Part shown: positions 1 to 8,216 of the stretch, piece by piece
Layout of the letters: the number at the start of each line of letters is the position of its first letter
Numbering within the stretch: position 1 is the stretch's first letter
NCBI RefSeq assembly: GCF_007474605.1
Contig: NZ_VHKL01000006.1
Span: 186,001-250,000 of the forward strand
DNA: 64,000 bases
Reading direction: 5' to 3'
Source of the DNA: Rhodoligotrophos appendicifer
Lineage (GTDB): Bacteria; Pseudomonadota; Alphaproteobacteria; Rhizobiales; Im1
The notes under the pieces: generated by a model
What the model saw: only the letters and a program-made list of their open reading frames with translations
What the model was told of the DNA's origin: nothing
Databases searched by the model: none
Position numbers and translations under genes: made by a program

Positions 1-471
1 GCTGCGGCCGGAATCGAGAACGGTCCCGAACACGGAGATTGCCGGAATGCCGGTCATGCCGGTCTGACCACCGAGTTCGGCCATGTTCCCGAACACGTAA
101 TAGAGGCTCATGCTCCAGCAGATCGTGCCCAAAGGCAGATAATGGCCGGAGAGCCTGAGCGTGATGCCGCCGAGCACCAGGGCGGCGAGCAGATTGACCA
201 CGAGGCCGGCCCCGAGGCCAACCCAGGGCGAGAGCCCGAAATTCACCGTGAGGACGGCGGTCGTATAGGCCCCGATGCCCACGAAGGCGGCTTGCCCGAA
301 GGAGGTAATGCCTGACACGCCGGTGAGCAGCACTAGCCCCAGGGCCACCAGGGCATAGAGACCGATATAGTTCAGCAGGGTGATGTAAAATTCCGAGAAG
401 ACTTGCCCGCCCAGAAGGCAGGCAAGCAAAATGGCGGCCCACAGCAGGATACGGCCCGAACGCCCACTCAT
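1..471 (-). CDS. LivM-type branched-chain amino acid ABC transporter permease, 3' end missing (runs off the window)
   Basis: About 157 codons are visible from an ATG at 471; the gene continues beyond base 1. The start overlaps the stop of the upstream LivH gene by ATGA, so the two are translationally coupled. The visible N-terminus has a hydrophobic first helix, then [19 protein letters not shown] and [18 protein letters not shown], the helix and loop pattern typical of LivM permeases. It should form the inner-membrane channel with the LivH at 468-1505 and serve the binding protein at 1558-2712. The ATPases are not visible and presumably lie to the left. The substrate is unknown; Liv-type systems also carry amides and aromatic or aliphatic acids. 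Confidence 0.88.
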   Translation of the reverse strand, partial: MSGRSGRILLWAAILLACLLGGQVFSEFYITLLNYIGLYALVALGLVLLTGVSGITSFGQAAFVGIGAYTTAVLTVNFGLSPWVGLGAGLVVNLLAALVLGGITLRLSGHYLPLGTICWSMSLYYVFGNMAELGGQTGMTGIPAISVFGTVLDSGRS

Positions 472-1505
472 TCGGCTTCACCCCTGGACGGATGCGTCAC
501 CGACAGGACCAGCAGGATCGGCAGGATCAGGCCGAACAGCAGCGCTTCCTTGAACGCGCTCGCCCAGAAGGAGGAGAAGGCCTCGATCAGGCCGACCAGG
601 ATCGCACCGAGAGCACCGACCGGATAGCTCACAAGCGCACCGATGATCGCGCCGATGAAGCCTTTGAGGGCGATGAGCAGGCCGGTATCGTAATAGATGG
701 TGGTGATGGACGAGATCAGGATGCCCGAGATCGCGCCCACCAGTGCGGCGAGAGTGAAGCAGAGGGTACCGGCAACCTCTGGCCTGATGCCCACCAGACG
801 TGCACCGACGCTGTTGACGGCGGTGGCGCGCAGGGCCTTGCCGCGGAGCGTGAAGGTAAATCCCCAGAAAAGAACGGCGATGAGCACGATGCTGGCCGCT
901 ATGGCGGTCAGGCTCTGTCCTGTGATCATCATCGTGCCGAAGGTGAAGGTCGCATCGATCAGCGGCTGCGTGCGGGCACCCTCCGGTCCGAAGGCGAGCA
1001 GCCCGACGCCCATGAGCAGCAGGTGCAGCGCGACTGCGGCAATCATCAGCACCAGCACGCTGGCATTGGCCATGGGCTGGAACACGATGCGATAGAGGAT
1101 GGCGCCGAAGGGCACGACGATTGCAAGCGTGACCACGACCTGCATCCACACGGCGTCTGGTGCGCCCGTCACCCAGAACAGGATGGCGGCGAGGCAACTC
1201 GGATAGAGAGCGAACAGGGCGGCGGTCGTCATCGCGCGGCGGCGGTGCGGTGTCCGGATCCCGGTCCAGAGCTCGATGGCCGCGGCCATCCATCCCGTGA
1301 TCACCAGGAAGGTGACCACCCCCGGCACAGCCCCCTGCTGGAGGGCGGCCATGGTGAGTGCGCCATAGGTCACGAACTCTCCCTGCGGCACGAACACGAC
1401 CCGGGTGACGGTGAAAACCAGGATCAGGGCAAGGGCGAGCAGCGCATAGATGGCCCCGTTGACGAGGCCATCCTGCGCGAGGAGCAAGGCGATTTCCGTA
1501 GTCAA
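468..1505 (-). CDS. LivH-type branched-chain amino acid ABC transporter permease
   Basis: 345 residues, very hydrophobic. The opening [37 protein letters not shown] matches the LivH signature region, and the C-terminal part keeps the expected [21 protein letters not shown] segment. It is longer than the usual ~290-300 residues because of an extra segment around residues 60-120, rich in hydrophobic residues with a basic patch (PHRRRA). The start is a TTG at 1505; the next in-frame ATG would remove the first helix. It overlaps livM by 4 bases and follows the binding-protein gene with a ~50-base gap, so the order is binding protein, LivH, LivM in one minus-strand operon. Integral inner-membrane protein. 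Confidence 0.88.
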   Translation of the reverse strand: MTTEIALLLAQDGLVNGAIYALLALALILVFTVTRVVFVPQGEFVTYGALTMAALQQGAVPGVVTFLVITGWMAAAIELWTGIRTPHRRRAMTTAALFALYPSCLAAILFWVTGAPDAVWMQVVVTLAIVVPFGAILYRIVFQPMANASVLVLMIAAVALHLLLMGVGLLAFGPEGARTQPLIDATFTFGTMMITGQSLTAIAASIVLIAVLFWGFTFTLRGKALRATAVNSVGARLVGIRPEVAGTLCFTLAALVGAISGILISSITTIYYDTGLLIALKGFIGAIIGALVSYPVGALGAILVGLIEAFSSFWASAFKEALLFGLILPILLVLSVTHPSRGEAE

Positions 1506-1557
1506 GGCACGACTGTCCCCGTTTCAGCCTTGGGCTGCATGATCGCCAGGTCTCGAC

Positions 1558-2712
1558 TCAGTTGGGAAGATAGGTCCACTTCCCGTCTTTGACCTGGATC
1601 AGGACCAACGACTCCGGAGTGAAGCCCGTATGGTCCTTCGGTGTCAAAGTCACCGGTCCGGAAGTCGTGACGACCGCCTTGCTGTTCTGCAGGGCATCGT
1701 TGAGGGCGGCACGGAACTCCGGCGTCCCCGGCTTCGCCTTCTCCAGGGCGACGGGTATGGCCGCCTGAGCGAGGAGGAAACCGTCCCAGGCGAAACCCGG
1801 AAAGGCCGAGATGCTGTTGGCGCCATTGGCGTCGTTATAGGCTTTTGCGAATTCGGTCGCCGCAGCCTTTGCAATGTTTGACTCCGGCAGCTGGTCGGCG
1901 ACGATCAGCGGTCCGGTGGCAATGATGGCGCCTTCCACGGCCTTACCGCCGACACGCAGGAAGTCGTTGGTCGTCACGCCCGTGGTCTGGTAGATCGCAC
2001 CCTTGAAACCGCGCTCCACCAGGGTCGATTGCGGAAGCACGCCCGGCGTGCCGGCAGCGATCACGAGCACGGCGTCGGGTTTGGCGGCCATGACCTTCAG
2101 CACCTGTGCCGTCACCGACGTATCGTTCTTGTTGAATTTCTCGGAAGCGACGATCTCGAGGCCGGCATTCTTGGCCGCCTGGTCGAACGCGCTGGCCCAA
2201 CTCTCCCCATAGGCGTCGTTGAACCCGATCACCGCTACTTTCTTCTGGTCATGGGCGGCCATGTAGGTCGCCGTCGCCTTGGCGAAGATATCGTCGTTGA
2301 TCGTGGTCTTGTAGACCCACTGACGGTTCTCATCGAGCGGCTGAACGATGGAGCGTGCCGCGGCGAAGGTGATCATCGGTGTCTTGCCGCGCCCCGCCGC
2401 CTCGACGACGGCGAGAGCTGACGGAGAGATCGTGGGCCCCATCAAAAGGTCGACCTTGTCCTCGGTGATCAGGCGTTCAACCAGGCGTCGCGCGGTCGTC
2501 GGGTCGGAAGCATCATCCAGGGTGATATATTCGACATCCTGGCCGCCGATGGTCTTCGGCATCAGCGCGATTGCATTCTTCTGCGGAAGACCGAGAGTAG
2601 CCGCCGGCCCGGTCATGCTGATCACGATGCCGATTTTTACTTGCGCATGCGCGCTGACGGCGAAGGCGAACACCATCGCCACCGCCGCAACCGTGCGGGT
2701 CAGGAAATTCAT
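1558..2712 (-). CDS. Liv-type ABC transporter periplasmic substrate-binding protein
   Basis: 384 residues from the ATG at 2712, chosen because GGAGGAC lies 6-7 bases upstream; a longer frame to 2781 has no ribosome site and would bury the signal peptide. The N-terminus MNFLTRTVAAVAMVFAFAVSAHA is a Sec signal peptide, followed by VKIGIVISMTGPAATLG, the usual start of type I (LivJ/LivK) receptors. Later segments such as LMGPTISPSALAVVEAAG and VAVIGFNDAYGESWA fit the two-lobe ligand-binding fold. First gene of the minus-strand operon with LivH and LivM. The divergent neighbour encodes an arylformamidase-like hydrolase, which hints at an amide or ester-type ligand; this is inference only. Confidence 0.9.
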   Translation of the reverse strand: MNFLTRTVAAVAMVFAFAVSAHAQVKIGIVISMTGPAATLGLPQKNAIALMPKTIGGQDVEYITLDDASDPTTARRLVERLITEDKVDLLMGPTISPSALAVVEAAGRGKTPMITFAAARSIVQPLDENRQWVYKTTINDDIFAKATATYMAAHDQKKVAVIGFNDAYGESWASAFDQAAKNAGLEIVASEKFNKNDTSVTAQVLKVMAAKPDAVLVIAAGTPGVLPQSTLVERGFKGAIYQTTGVTTNDFLRVGGKAVEGAIIATGPLIVADQLPESNIAKAAATEFAKAYNDANGANSISAFPGFAWDGFLLAQAAIPVALEKAKPGTPEFRAALNDALQNSKAVVTTSGPVTLTPKDHTGFTPESLVLIQVKDGKWTYLPN

Positions 2713-2800
2713 GAATAGTCCTCCAAAACTGTCCCCACTATCCCGCGACCGTCCAGCCGTTCCTCCAAGCCTGACGATCACCGTTCCGATGATAGTTACG

Positions 2801-2820
2801 TTTGTTGAACATACAACAAA
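2801..2820. promoter_or_regulatory. Inverted repeat, candidate operator in divergent promoter
   Basis: TTTGTTG at 2801-2807 and its exact complement CAACAAA at 2814-2820, separated by AACATA. It lies between the Liv binding-protein gene (start 2712, minus) and the hydrolase gene (start 2862, plus), so one regulator bound here could control both operons. No transcription-factor gene is adjacent, so the binding protein is unknown. A 7-bp dyad in an AT-rich promoter could be chance. Confidence 0.45.
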
Positions 2821-2861
2821 TTTATGCTGTGCTCTTGGCGAATGTGAAAGGAGACCGAGCC

Positions 2862-3701
2862 TTGGAAATCCAATACAACAACCGTCTCCGCAATCCCGAC
2901 ACGCCCCAGTTTATCGAGCGCTGGACGCGCGAGTCAGAGCGCTACCGCTCAGACTTGGAAGCGGCCGGCCGGGCCGAGCTCGGTCTGAAGTATGGCTCGA
3001 CCTCGCGACAGGTCGTGGATATGTTCTGGCCGGAGCACGACACCGGCCAGCCCTTGACGGTCTTTATCCATGGCGGGTATTGGCAACTTTTCGGTCCCTC
3101 CCTCTTCTCCCATCTCGCCCGCGGCGCCAACGAGCGAGGTCTGCCCATGGCGCTGATCGGCTACGACCTCTGTCCGACGGTGACGCTCGAGGAGATTGTT
3201 CGCGAGATTCGCGACGCCGTGAGATTTCTCGTGCAGCGCTACGACCGGCGCCTGGTCCTGTCCGGCCACTCGGCGGGTGGTCACTTGGTGGCTGCGATGC
3301 TCGCCACGGACTGGCGGGCCGAAGGTCTCCACATCCCCGATCCCATCATTGCCGGACTGGCCATATCGGGTGTGTTCGACCTGGCGCCCCTGATGGAGAC
3401 CAGTATGAATGACGCCCTGCGATTGACGCCCGCCACGGCACGCTCATTATCGCCAATTCACTGGCAACCCCCGCGTGGGAAAATGATCGATGCCTGGGTG
3501 GGCGGAGCCGAAAGCGAGGAGTTCAACCGGCAAAGCCAGGAATTTGTCGACCGTTGGAGAGTGGCGGGCGCCGATGCGCGCTGCGTACCTGTCGCCGCCG
3601 CCCATCACTTCACCATCATTGCAGCCCTTGAAGATCCGGACAGCGCCATGGTCGATCGTCTGAGCGAGTTTGCGCACCGCCCGGCGGTCGGCACGCCATG
3701 A
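2862..3701 (+). CDS. Alpha/beta hydrolase, arylformamidase (kynurenine formamidase)-like
   Basis: 279 residues from a TTG at 2862, chosen because AAAGGAGA sits 7 bases upstream and the protein then opens with LEIQYNNRLRNPD, the usual beginning of this family. Shows the oxyanion motif HGGYW near residue 68, the nucleophile motif GHSAGGH near residue 136 and a likely catalytic histidine in AAHHFTI near the C-terminus. Members hydrolyse N-formylkynurenine or related amides and esters in the cytoplasm. Its stop overlaps the thioesterase start (ATGA), so the two form an operon divergent from the Liv transporter. There are no other kynurenine-pathway genes here, so the true substrate is open. Confidence 0.78.
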   Translation: MEIQYNNRLRNPDTPQFIERWTRESERYRSDLEAAGRAELGLKYGSTSRQVVDMFWPEHDTGQPLTVFIHGGYWQLFGPSLFSHLARGANERGLPMALIGYDLCPTVTLEEIVREIRDAVRFLVQRYDRRLVLSGHSAGGHLVAAMLATDWRAEGLHIPDPIIAGLAISGVFDLAPLMETSMNDALRLTPATARSLSPIHWQPPRGKMIDAWVGGAESEEFNRQSQEFVDRWRVAGADARCVPVAAAHHFTIIAALEDPDSAMVDRLSEFAHRPAVGTP

Positions 3702-4126
3702 CCGGAGGATCAGAGGCTGCACTCTTCGAAGGATGGCAGACCCGTCCAGGCGAACCCTTCGAGGACAAAGCCGGTCCCTTTTTCCATCGCGAGCTTGAAG
3801 ACGGCAGCGTAGTCGGGGGCTTTCGTGCCGACCGCTCGCATCTGAATGGCATCGACATTATCCACGGCGGCTGCATCCTGACCTTGATTGACTACACCCT
3901 GTTCACATTGGCGAGGCGCGCGACGCAGGGGGGCGAGGCTGTAACCGTCTCCCTGACGACCGAGTTTGTCGGCAGCGCGAGTTTGGATGATGTCGTCGAG
4001 GCCCATGCGGAAGTGATCAAGATTGGCAAGAGCCTCATCTTTGCCCGCGGCCTGGTCCAGTGCCGCGATCGTCCGCTGGCCATGTTCTCTTGCACTTTGA
4101 AGCGGATCATGGTGCGACACCCTTAG
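3698..4126 (+). CDS. PaaI/hotdog-fold thioesterase
   Basis: 142 residues. The hotdog-fold signature is seen in HLNGIDIIHGGCILTLIDYTLFTLARRA (helix preceded by the HGG turn) and in the following strand VTVSLTTEFVGSA. Proteins of this family hydrolyse acyl-CoA thioesters in the cytoplasm, commonly as salvage enzymes in aromatic or fatty acid catabolism. It starts inside the stop codon of the hydrolase gene (ATGA at 3698-3701), so translation is coupled. Substrate cannot be assigned. Confidence 0.8.
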   Translation: MTGGSEAALFEGWQTRPGEPFEDKAGPFFHRELEDGSVVGGFRADRSHLNGIDIIHGGCILTLIDYTLFTLARRATQGGEAVTVSLTTEFVGSASLDDVVEAHAEVIKIGKSLIFARGLVQCRDRPLAMFSCTLKRIMVRHP

Positions 4127-4143
4127 GAAGCCCTCCTCCGGTA

Positions 4144-4165
4144 CGTGGGACAGCGGCGGCCCACG
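4144..4165. terminator. Possible hairpin after the hydrolase-thioesterase operon
   Basis: CGTGGG at 4144-4149 can pair with CCCACG at 4160-4165 around a 10-base loop, 18 bases after the thioesterase stop. No T-tract follows, so intrinsic termination is uncertain. Confidence 0.25.
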
Positions 4166-4230
4166 CCGGAACAGGGCCCGCCTCGTCTGAACGCGATTGC
4201 ATCGCCGCACTGCGCGCCTAACATGAGGCC

Positions 4231-5193
4231 ATGAGAATCACGGCCGCTTTGCTGATCCTGCTGACACTGCTGGCGCCCGCCTCTGCACAGGAGGCCTACC
4301 CGGCCAAGGCCATCAATCTGATTGTCCCCTTCGCGGCTGGCGGATCCACCGATGCCATTGGCCGCATTATCGCCGAGGGCCTGGAGCGGGTGCTGGGGAA
4401 GCCCGTCGTCGTCGAGAACCGCGCCGGCGCGGGGGGGTCGATCGGCACGGCGGCCATAGCCAAGGCCCCGCCCGATGGCTATACGATTGGGATCGGCACG
4501 ACCTCCACCCTCGCCATCAATCCCGCGGCCTATAAGAACCTGCCTTTCGATGTGCAGGTTGATCTATCGCCCATCGGTAAGATTGCCGGAGTGTCGAACA
4601 TCATGTCCATCAACCCGGCGGTTCAGGCCATCGATATGGCGGCGTTCATCGCCCTGGCCCGTCAGCGCCCGGGCAAGCTGTCCTATGCATCCGCGGGCCT
4701 GGGCTCGGTGAGCCACCTGCTCGGGGAGCAGTTCGGCCTCGCCACGGGGACGGAGATCACCCATGTCCCCTATGCCGGCGTGGGCCCGGCGCTGAATGAC
4801 GCCGTCGGAGGGCATGTCGACGTGCTCTACGACAACCTGCCGACCTCGTTGCCTCTGGTGAAAGCGGGGTTTCTCCGGCCCCTGGCGATCTCGGGCGACA
4901 AGCGGAATCCCGCTCTGCCCGACGTTCCGACCTTCGCAGAATTGGGTCTCGTCGATATGAACTGGATGGCTTTTTTCGGGCTGATCGCACCAGCGGGGAC
5001 GCCCCCTGCCCTCATCGCCAGGTTGAACGAGGCATTGATCGAGCTCCTGGCAATACCGGAGATACGCGCCAAGCTGATCGCCCAGCAGATCCGCGTCGAT
5101 GGCAATTCGCCGGAGGCATTCAAGGCTGAGATCGCGCGCGAACTCTCCCAGATGCGGCAGGTGGTGACCGCCGCCAAAATTACCCTCGACTGA
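4231..5193 (+). CDS. Tripartite tricarboxylate transporter (TctC/Bug) family periplasmic binding protein
   Basis: 320 residues with a short signal peptide (MRITAALLILLTLLAPASAQ) and then YPAKAINLIVPFAAGGSTDAIGR, the hallmark opening of Bug/TctC receptors; the VVENRAGAGGSIG segment is also diagnostic. Such proteins capture carboxylated ligands in the periplasm for TctAB membrane partners. No TctA or TctB gene lies nearby, so it is an orphan, as is common for this family in alpha- and betaproteobacteria. Same strand as the preceding thioesterase but 104 bases away, so probably its own transcript. Ends 14 bases from the convergent cyclase gene. Confidence 0.9.
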   Translation: MRITAALLILLTLLAPASAQEAYPAKAINLIVPFAAGGSTDAIGRIIAEGLERVLGKPVVVENRAGAGGSIGTAAIAKAPPDGYTIGIGTTSTLAINPAAYKNLPFDVQVDLSPIGKIAGVSNIMSINPAVQAIDMAAFIALARQRPGKLSYASAGLGSVSHLLGEQFGLATGTEITHVPYAGVGPALNDAVGGHVDVLYDNLPTSLPLVKAGFLRPLAISGDKRNPALPDVPTFAELGLVDMNWMAFFGLIAPAGTPPALIARLNEALIELLAIPEIRAKLIAQQIRVDGNSPEAFKAEIARELSQMRQVVTAAKITLD

Positions 5194-5207
5194 ACATTTT
5201 CTATCGC

Positions 5208-6701
5208 TCAGGGGCCGTTGCTCACCGCCATTCCGCCGCGATGCAAGGTCCAGACCTCCACAGGCTGGGAGCGGCCCCGCAAGGTGACAGCCGCATGTCG
5301 GCGCAGATCTTCGGTGCCTCGATCGGCGGCAAGATCGCCCACGCGATCGACAACGGCCTGGCTGACCACCAACGGAGTTCCAAGAGTGCGGGTCAGCCCT
5401 TCGAGCCGGCTGGCCGTGTTGACCGTGTCGCCGAGCACTGCGAATTCGAGGCGTTGCGTGTTGCCGATATCCCCCAGAACCACGGGCCCGTAATGCACTC
5501 CAATCCCGGCGCATATCGGGGCCTCGCCGTTTGACCGTCGCTGGATGTTCCAACTCTCCAGTCGCTCGAGCATCGAGCGGGCACAAGCCAGGGCATTGGC
5601 GGCGTCATGAGGGCTGGGCTGGGGTGTGCCGAAGGTCGCCATCACACAGTCGCCGACGAATTTGTCGAGCGTGCCGCCATGCTCGAAGACGCAGTCCGCC
5701 ATGCGCTCGTGGAAGCCGCGCAGCATGATGACGACGGAATGCGGGTCCAGCCCTTCACAAAGGCTGGTGAAACCAACGACATCGACGAACAGCACAGCGA
5801 CTTCTTGGCTTCGGGGCGAACCGAAGGGCTCATCGTTATCCGCCAGCTCTTCGACCAGGTTCGCCGAGACGTGCCGAGCGAGATTGTCCCGGGCGCGGGC
5901 AATCCGTGCTTGGACGTCCACCAGCCTCCGCATGCAGCCCACGACCACTGCCAGGATGCCGGCGATCAGGCATGCGGCGAAGATGTTCGAGGCCCAGGCT
6001 GCCGTGTCGACGAAACGCGGATCAAGATACCGCGCCAATGCTTCGGGTCCGGCTCCTGGCAATCCAAAGCCGAGGAGGCTGTCGGGTCTGAAGGCGATGA
6101 TCCCGACGCCCACTGTCCAAGTGGCGATGACGATGGCGGCCGCCGCCAGGACGAGCCCGGGGGACAGCGTGAAGGTGGCCCAGGCCATGATCATCACGAA
6201 GAAGGGGAATGCCGGGGGCCGGAGCTTCATCTGCACCGGCCATGGCTGGACGTCCAGAGGATTGGGAACGAGCAGCGTCACCGTCAGCAGGCCGGCGTTC
6301 GCCAGCACGAGGAACAGCACCATCCAGGCCGGCAGCGGCCGCCGCGACAGCCATCCCCAGCTCCAGGCCAGACCGACGAAGGCCGCCACGATCCCCAAAT
6401 AGTAAACGGCACCCGGCCAAGGATGGACCAGAGCGCACCAGATCGCGATCGCGGCAAAGGCCAATGTGAGCGCATGCGTACCCAGCCGCCCGTTGCGTTG
6501 CCGCTCTTGTGCCAATGCAACGGCGATCCGTCGGTCGAGAGCGCTGAGCTGCGCGCGCGGGCTGACCAAGTGGCGAAGCATCGAAGCGGGCGTGTTTAGC
6601 AGCCGCGCCATGGCCCTCCGACTGAAATCCAAGGGCACCGGAGCCTCCCCCTCATTGAGGGGAGTGGAAGACGGCACGTTCAGCGTCGTTTCGCTCGTCA
6701 T
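5208..6701 (-). CDS. Membrane-bound class III adenylate/guanylate cyclase
   Basis: 497 residues. Roughly residues 75-265 hold several hydrophobic segments that form a membrane domain, with no recognised sensor fold. The C-terminal ~200 residues are a class III cyclase catalytic domain: AVLFVDVVGFTSLCEGL supplies the first metal-binding aspartate, DKFVGDCVMATFG the second, and ICAGIGVHYGPVVLGDIG plus GDTVNTASRLEGL complete the conserved core. Expected product is cAMP, made on the cytoplasmic face. Transcribed alone, convergent with the TctC gene. Alphaproteobacteria often carry many such enzymes, so the input signal cannot be inferred. Confidence 0.9.
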   Translation of the reverse strand: MTSETTLNVPSSTPLNEGEAPVPLDFSRRAMARLLNTPASMLRHLVSPRAQLSALDRRIAVALAQERQRNGRLGTHALTLAFAAIAIWCALVHPWPGAVYYLGIVAAFVGLAWSWGWLSRRPLPAWMVLFLVLANAGLLTVTLLVPNPLDVQPWPVQMKLRPPAFPFFVMIMAWATFTLSPGLVLAAAAIVIATWTVGVGIIAFRPDSLLGFGLPGAGPEALARYLDPRFVDTAAWASNIFAACLIAGILAVVVGCMRRLVDVQARIARARDNLARHVSANLVEELADNDEPFGSPRSQEVAVLFVDVVGFTSLCEGLDPHSVVIMLRGFHERMADCVFEHGGTLDKFVGDCVMATFGTPQPSPHDAANALACARSMLERLESWNIQRRSNGEAPICAGIGVHYGPVVLGDIGNTQRLEFAVLGDTVNTASRLEGLTRTLGTPLVVSQAVVDRVGDLAADRGTEDLRRHAAVTLRGRSQPVEVWTLHRGGMAVSNGP

Positions 6702-6793
6702 ACTGAGCCTCCTGATCGCCCGTCTGCAGGTGCCGGACCGGGCTATGAACTAGTGCGTCGACCAGCCATGGCTCACAATGAGCGACTGGCCCC

Positions 6794-7234
6794 TCAGGCC
6801 GCGGCGGCCATCACGCCTCGAGAGCGGCGGATCGCCCACAAGGTCAGGGCCACCCCAATTAGCGCCGGCATGGTGACGGCAGGGAAATCCCGGGTAATGG
6901 CCGAAGGGGAGCAGATTCCCACGGCAACTTCCCAGAAATGGAAGAGAGCATGCGCACTGAGCCACAAGGTCGATGCGGCCCAGAGCCCGATGCGTCGCTC
7001 TGGGCGCATCATGCCGATCCCGAACGCGAGGCCCAGAAACAGCTGGATGATCCCGATGTCGCGGATGAAGTGCTGGTTGAAGAAGCCGGTATCGGTCACC
7101 CCTGGAACCAATTCATACCAAGCAACGGGATTGACCAGCATGAAGACGCCATTCAGCGAGAGGAACAGCGCGTTGAACGCGACCATCCCCCCGACGATGA
7201 TGGTGACCGCACGGCTGTCTTGGGAGATCTGCAT
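6794..7234 (-). CDS. Small four-helix membrane protein of unknown function
   Basis: 146 residues with about four hydrophobic stretches (for example VTIIVGGMVAFNALFLSLNGVFML, DIGIIQLFLGLAFGIGMM and MPALIGVALTLWAI). No catalytic motif recognised. It lies 27 bases downstream of the NAD(P)-binding protein gene on the same strand, so the two are probably co-transcribed. It resembles small proteins often annotated as DUF4345-like, but I cannot confirm that family. Confidence 0.65.
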   Translation of the reverse strand: MQISQDSRAVTIIVGGMVAFNALFLSLNGVFMLVNPVAWYELVPGVTDTGFFNQHFIRDIGIIQLFLGLAFGIGMMRPERRIGLWAASTLWLSAHALFHFWEVAVGICSPSAITRDFPAVTMPALIGVALTLWAIRRSRGVMAAAA

Positions 7235-7261
7235 GATTTCGTCCTCCTCGCCGACAGCGGC

Positions 7262-8017
7262 TTATGCTGCAATGGCATCGTCCTGCAGCCACTCTCCAAA
7301 GCGGGTCCGTCCCAGGCGCGGATGAGCCCCTGGAGTGAGCGACCGATCATTCAGCTCGGTGCCGAAATAGCGCGCGTGAACGTCGGCGATCACTTGTCGC
7401 GTGTCGCCCTTGGCCGCAAGATATTGCCGTGCAAAAGCATCGAGCGGGATCAGTTCGGGCCCAGCGACCTCGATCGTCCCGTTCACCGGTGCACCGAGCA
7501 CCAATTCGGTCAGCACGGCGACGACATCGTTCGACGCGATGGGCTGAAACAGCGCCGGCGAGAGATGGATGACATTTCCTTTGGAGGCGCCTTGGATGAT
7601 GCTGTTGGCGAATTCGAAGAACTGCGTCGATTGGAGGATCGTATGGGGAATGCCGGCGCCCTTGATGAGATTCTCCTGGGCAGCCTTCGCCCGCAGATAG
7701 CCGCTTTCCGGCAGGCGTTGGGTACCGACGACGGACAGGGCGACGTGATGTTTGACGCCCGCGGCCGCCTCGGCGGCGAGTAAGTTGCGACCGGAGGTCT
7801 CAAAGAACTCCATCACTGCGTGGTCCTCGAACGAGGGGGAATTCGCGACGTCGACGACGATTTGCGCATCCACCAAGGCTTCGGCCAGACCCTCCCGGGT
7901 GATGGTGTTGACACCGGAAGCGGGAGAGGCCGCATTGACTTCATGACCCCTTTCGCGCAACGCGCTGGCCAGCTTGGACCCGATGAGGCCGCTGCCTCCG
8001 ATCACCACGATCTTCAT
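7262..8017 (-). CDS. Atypical SDR, NAD(P)H-binding (NmrA-like) protein
   Basis: 251 residues from the ATG at 8017, preceded by AAGGAGAAG. The N-terminus MKIVVIGGSGLIGSKLASALRERGHEV carries the glycine-rich GGSGLIG nucleotide motif of atypical short-chain dehydrogenases, and AKAAQENLIKGAGIPHTILQSTQFFEF is the NmrA-like middle segment. The classic YxxxK pair is not obvious, so it may act as a redox sensor or a quinone/flavin-type reductase rather than a standard dehydrogenase. Divergent from the winged-helix/TPR regulator at 8217, which may control it; followed by a small membrane protein gene. Confidence 0.78.
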   Translation of the reverse strand: MKIVVIGGSGLIGSKLASALRERGHEVNAASPASGVNTITREGLAEALVDAQIVVDVANSPSFEDHAVMEFFETSGRNLLAAEAAAGVKHHVALSVVGTQRLPESGYLRAKAAQENLIKGAGIPHTILQSTQFFEFANSIIQGASKGNVIHLSPALFQPIASNDVVAVLTELVLGAPVNGTIEVAGPELIPLDAFARQYLAAKGDTRQVIADVHARYFGTELNDRSLTPGAHPRLGRTRFGEWLQDDAIAA

Positions 8018-8216
8018 TGTCTTCTCCTTCACGAGAGCGACCGCGTCATCGCGATCGAGTGAACTGAGACTAGCCTGCAGCGCGCGGGAAGACCTTGTAG
8101 AGCCATCGTCTCTTGCTTGGATTTGTCTTGTTTGTTTGTCCAACAGGACGTCAATCCTTTGGAGATTACTGCTATGTTGCACCAGTCGGGTCGTTTTTGA
8201 GAGATGGAGAGTAGGC

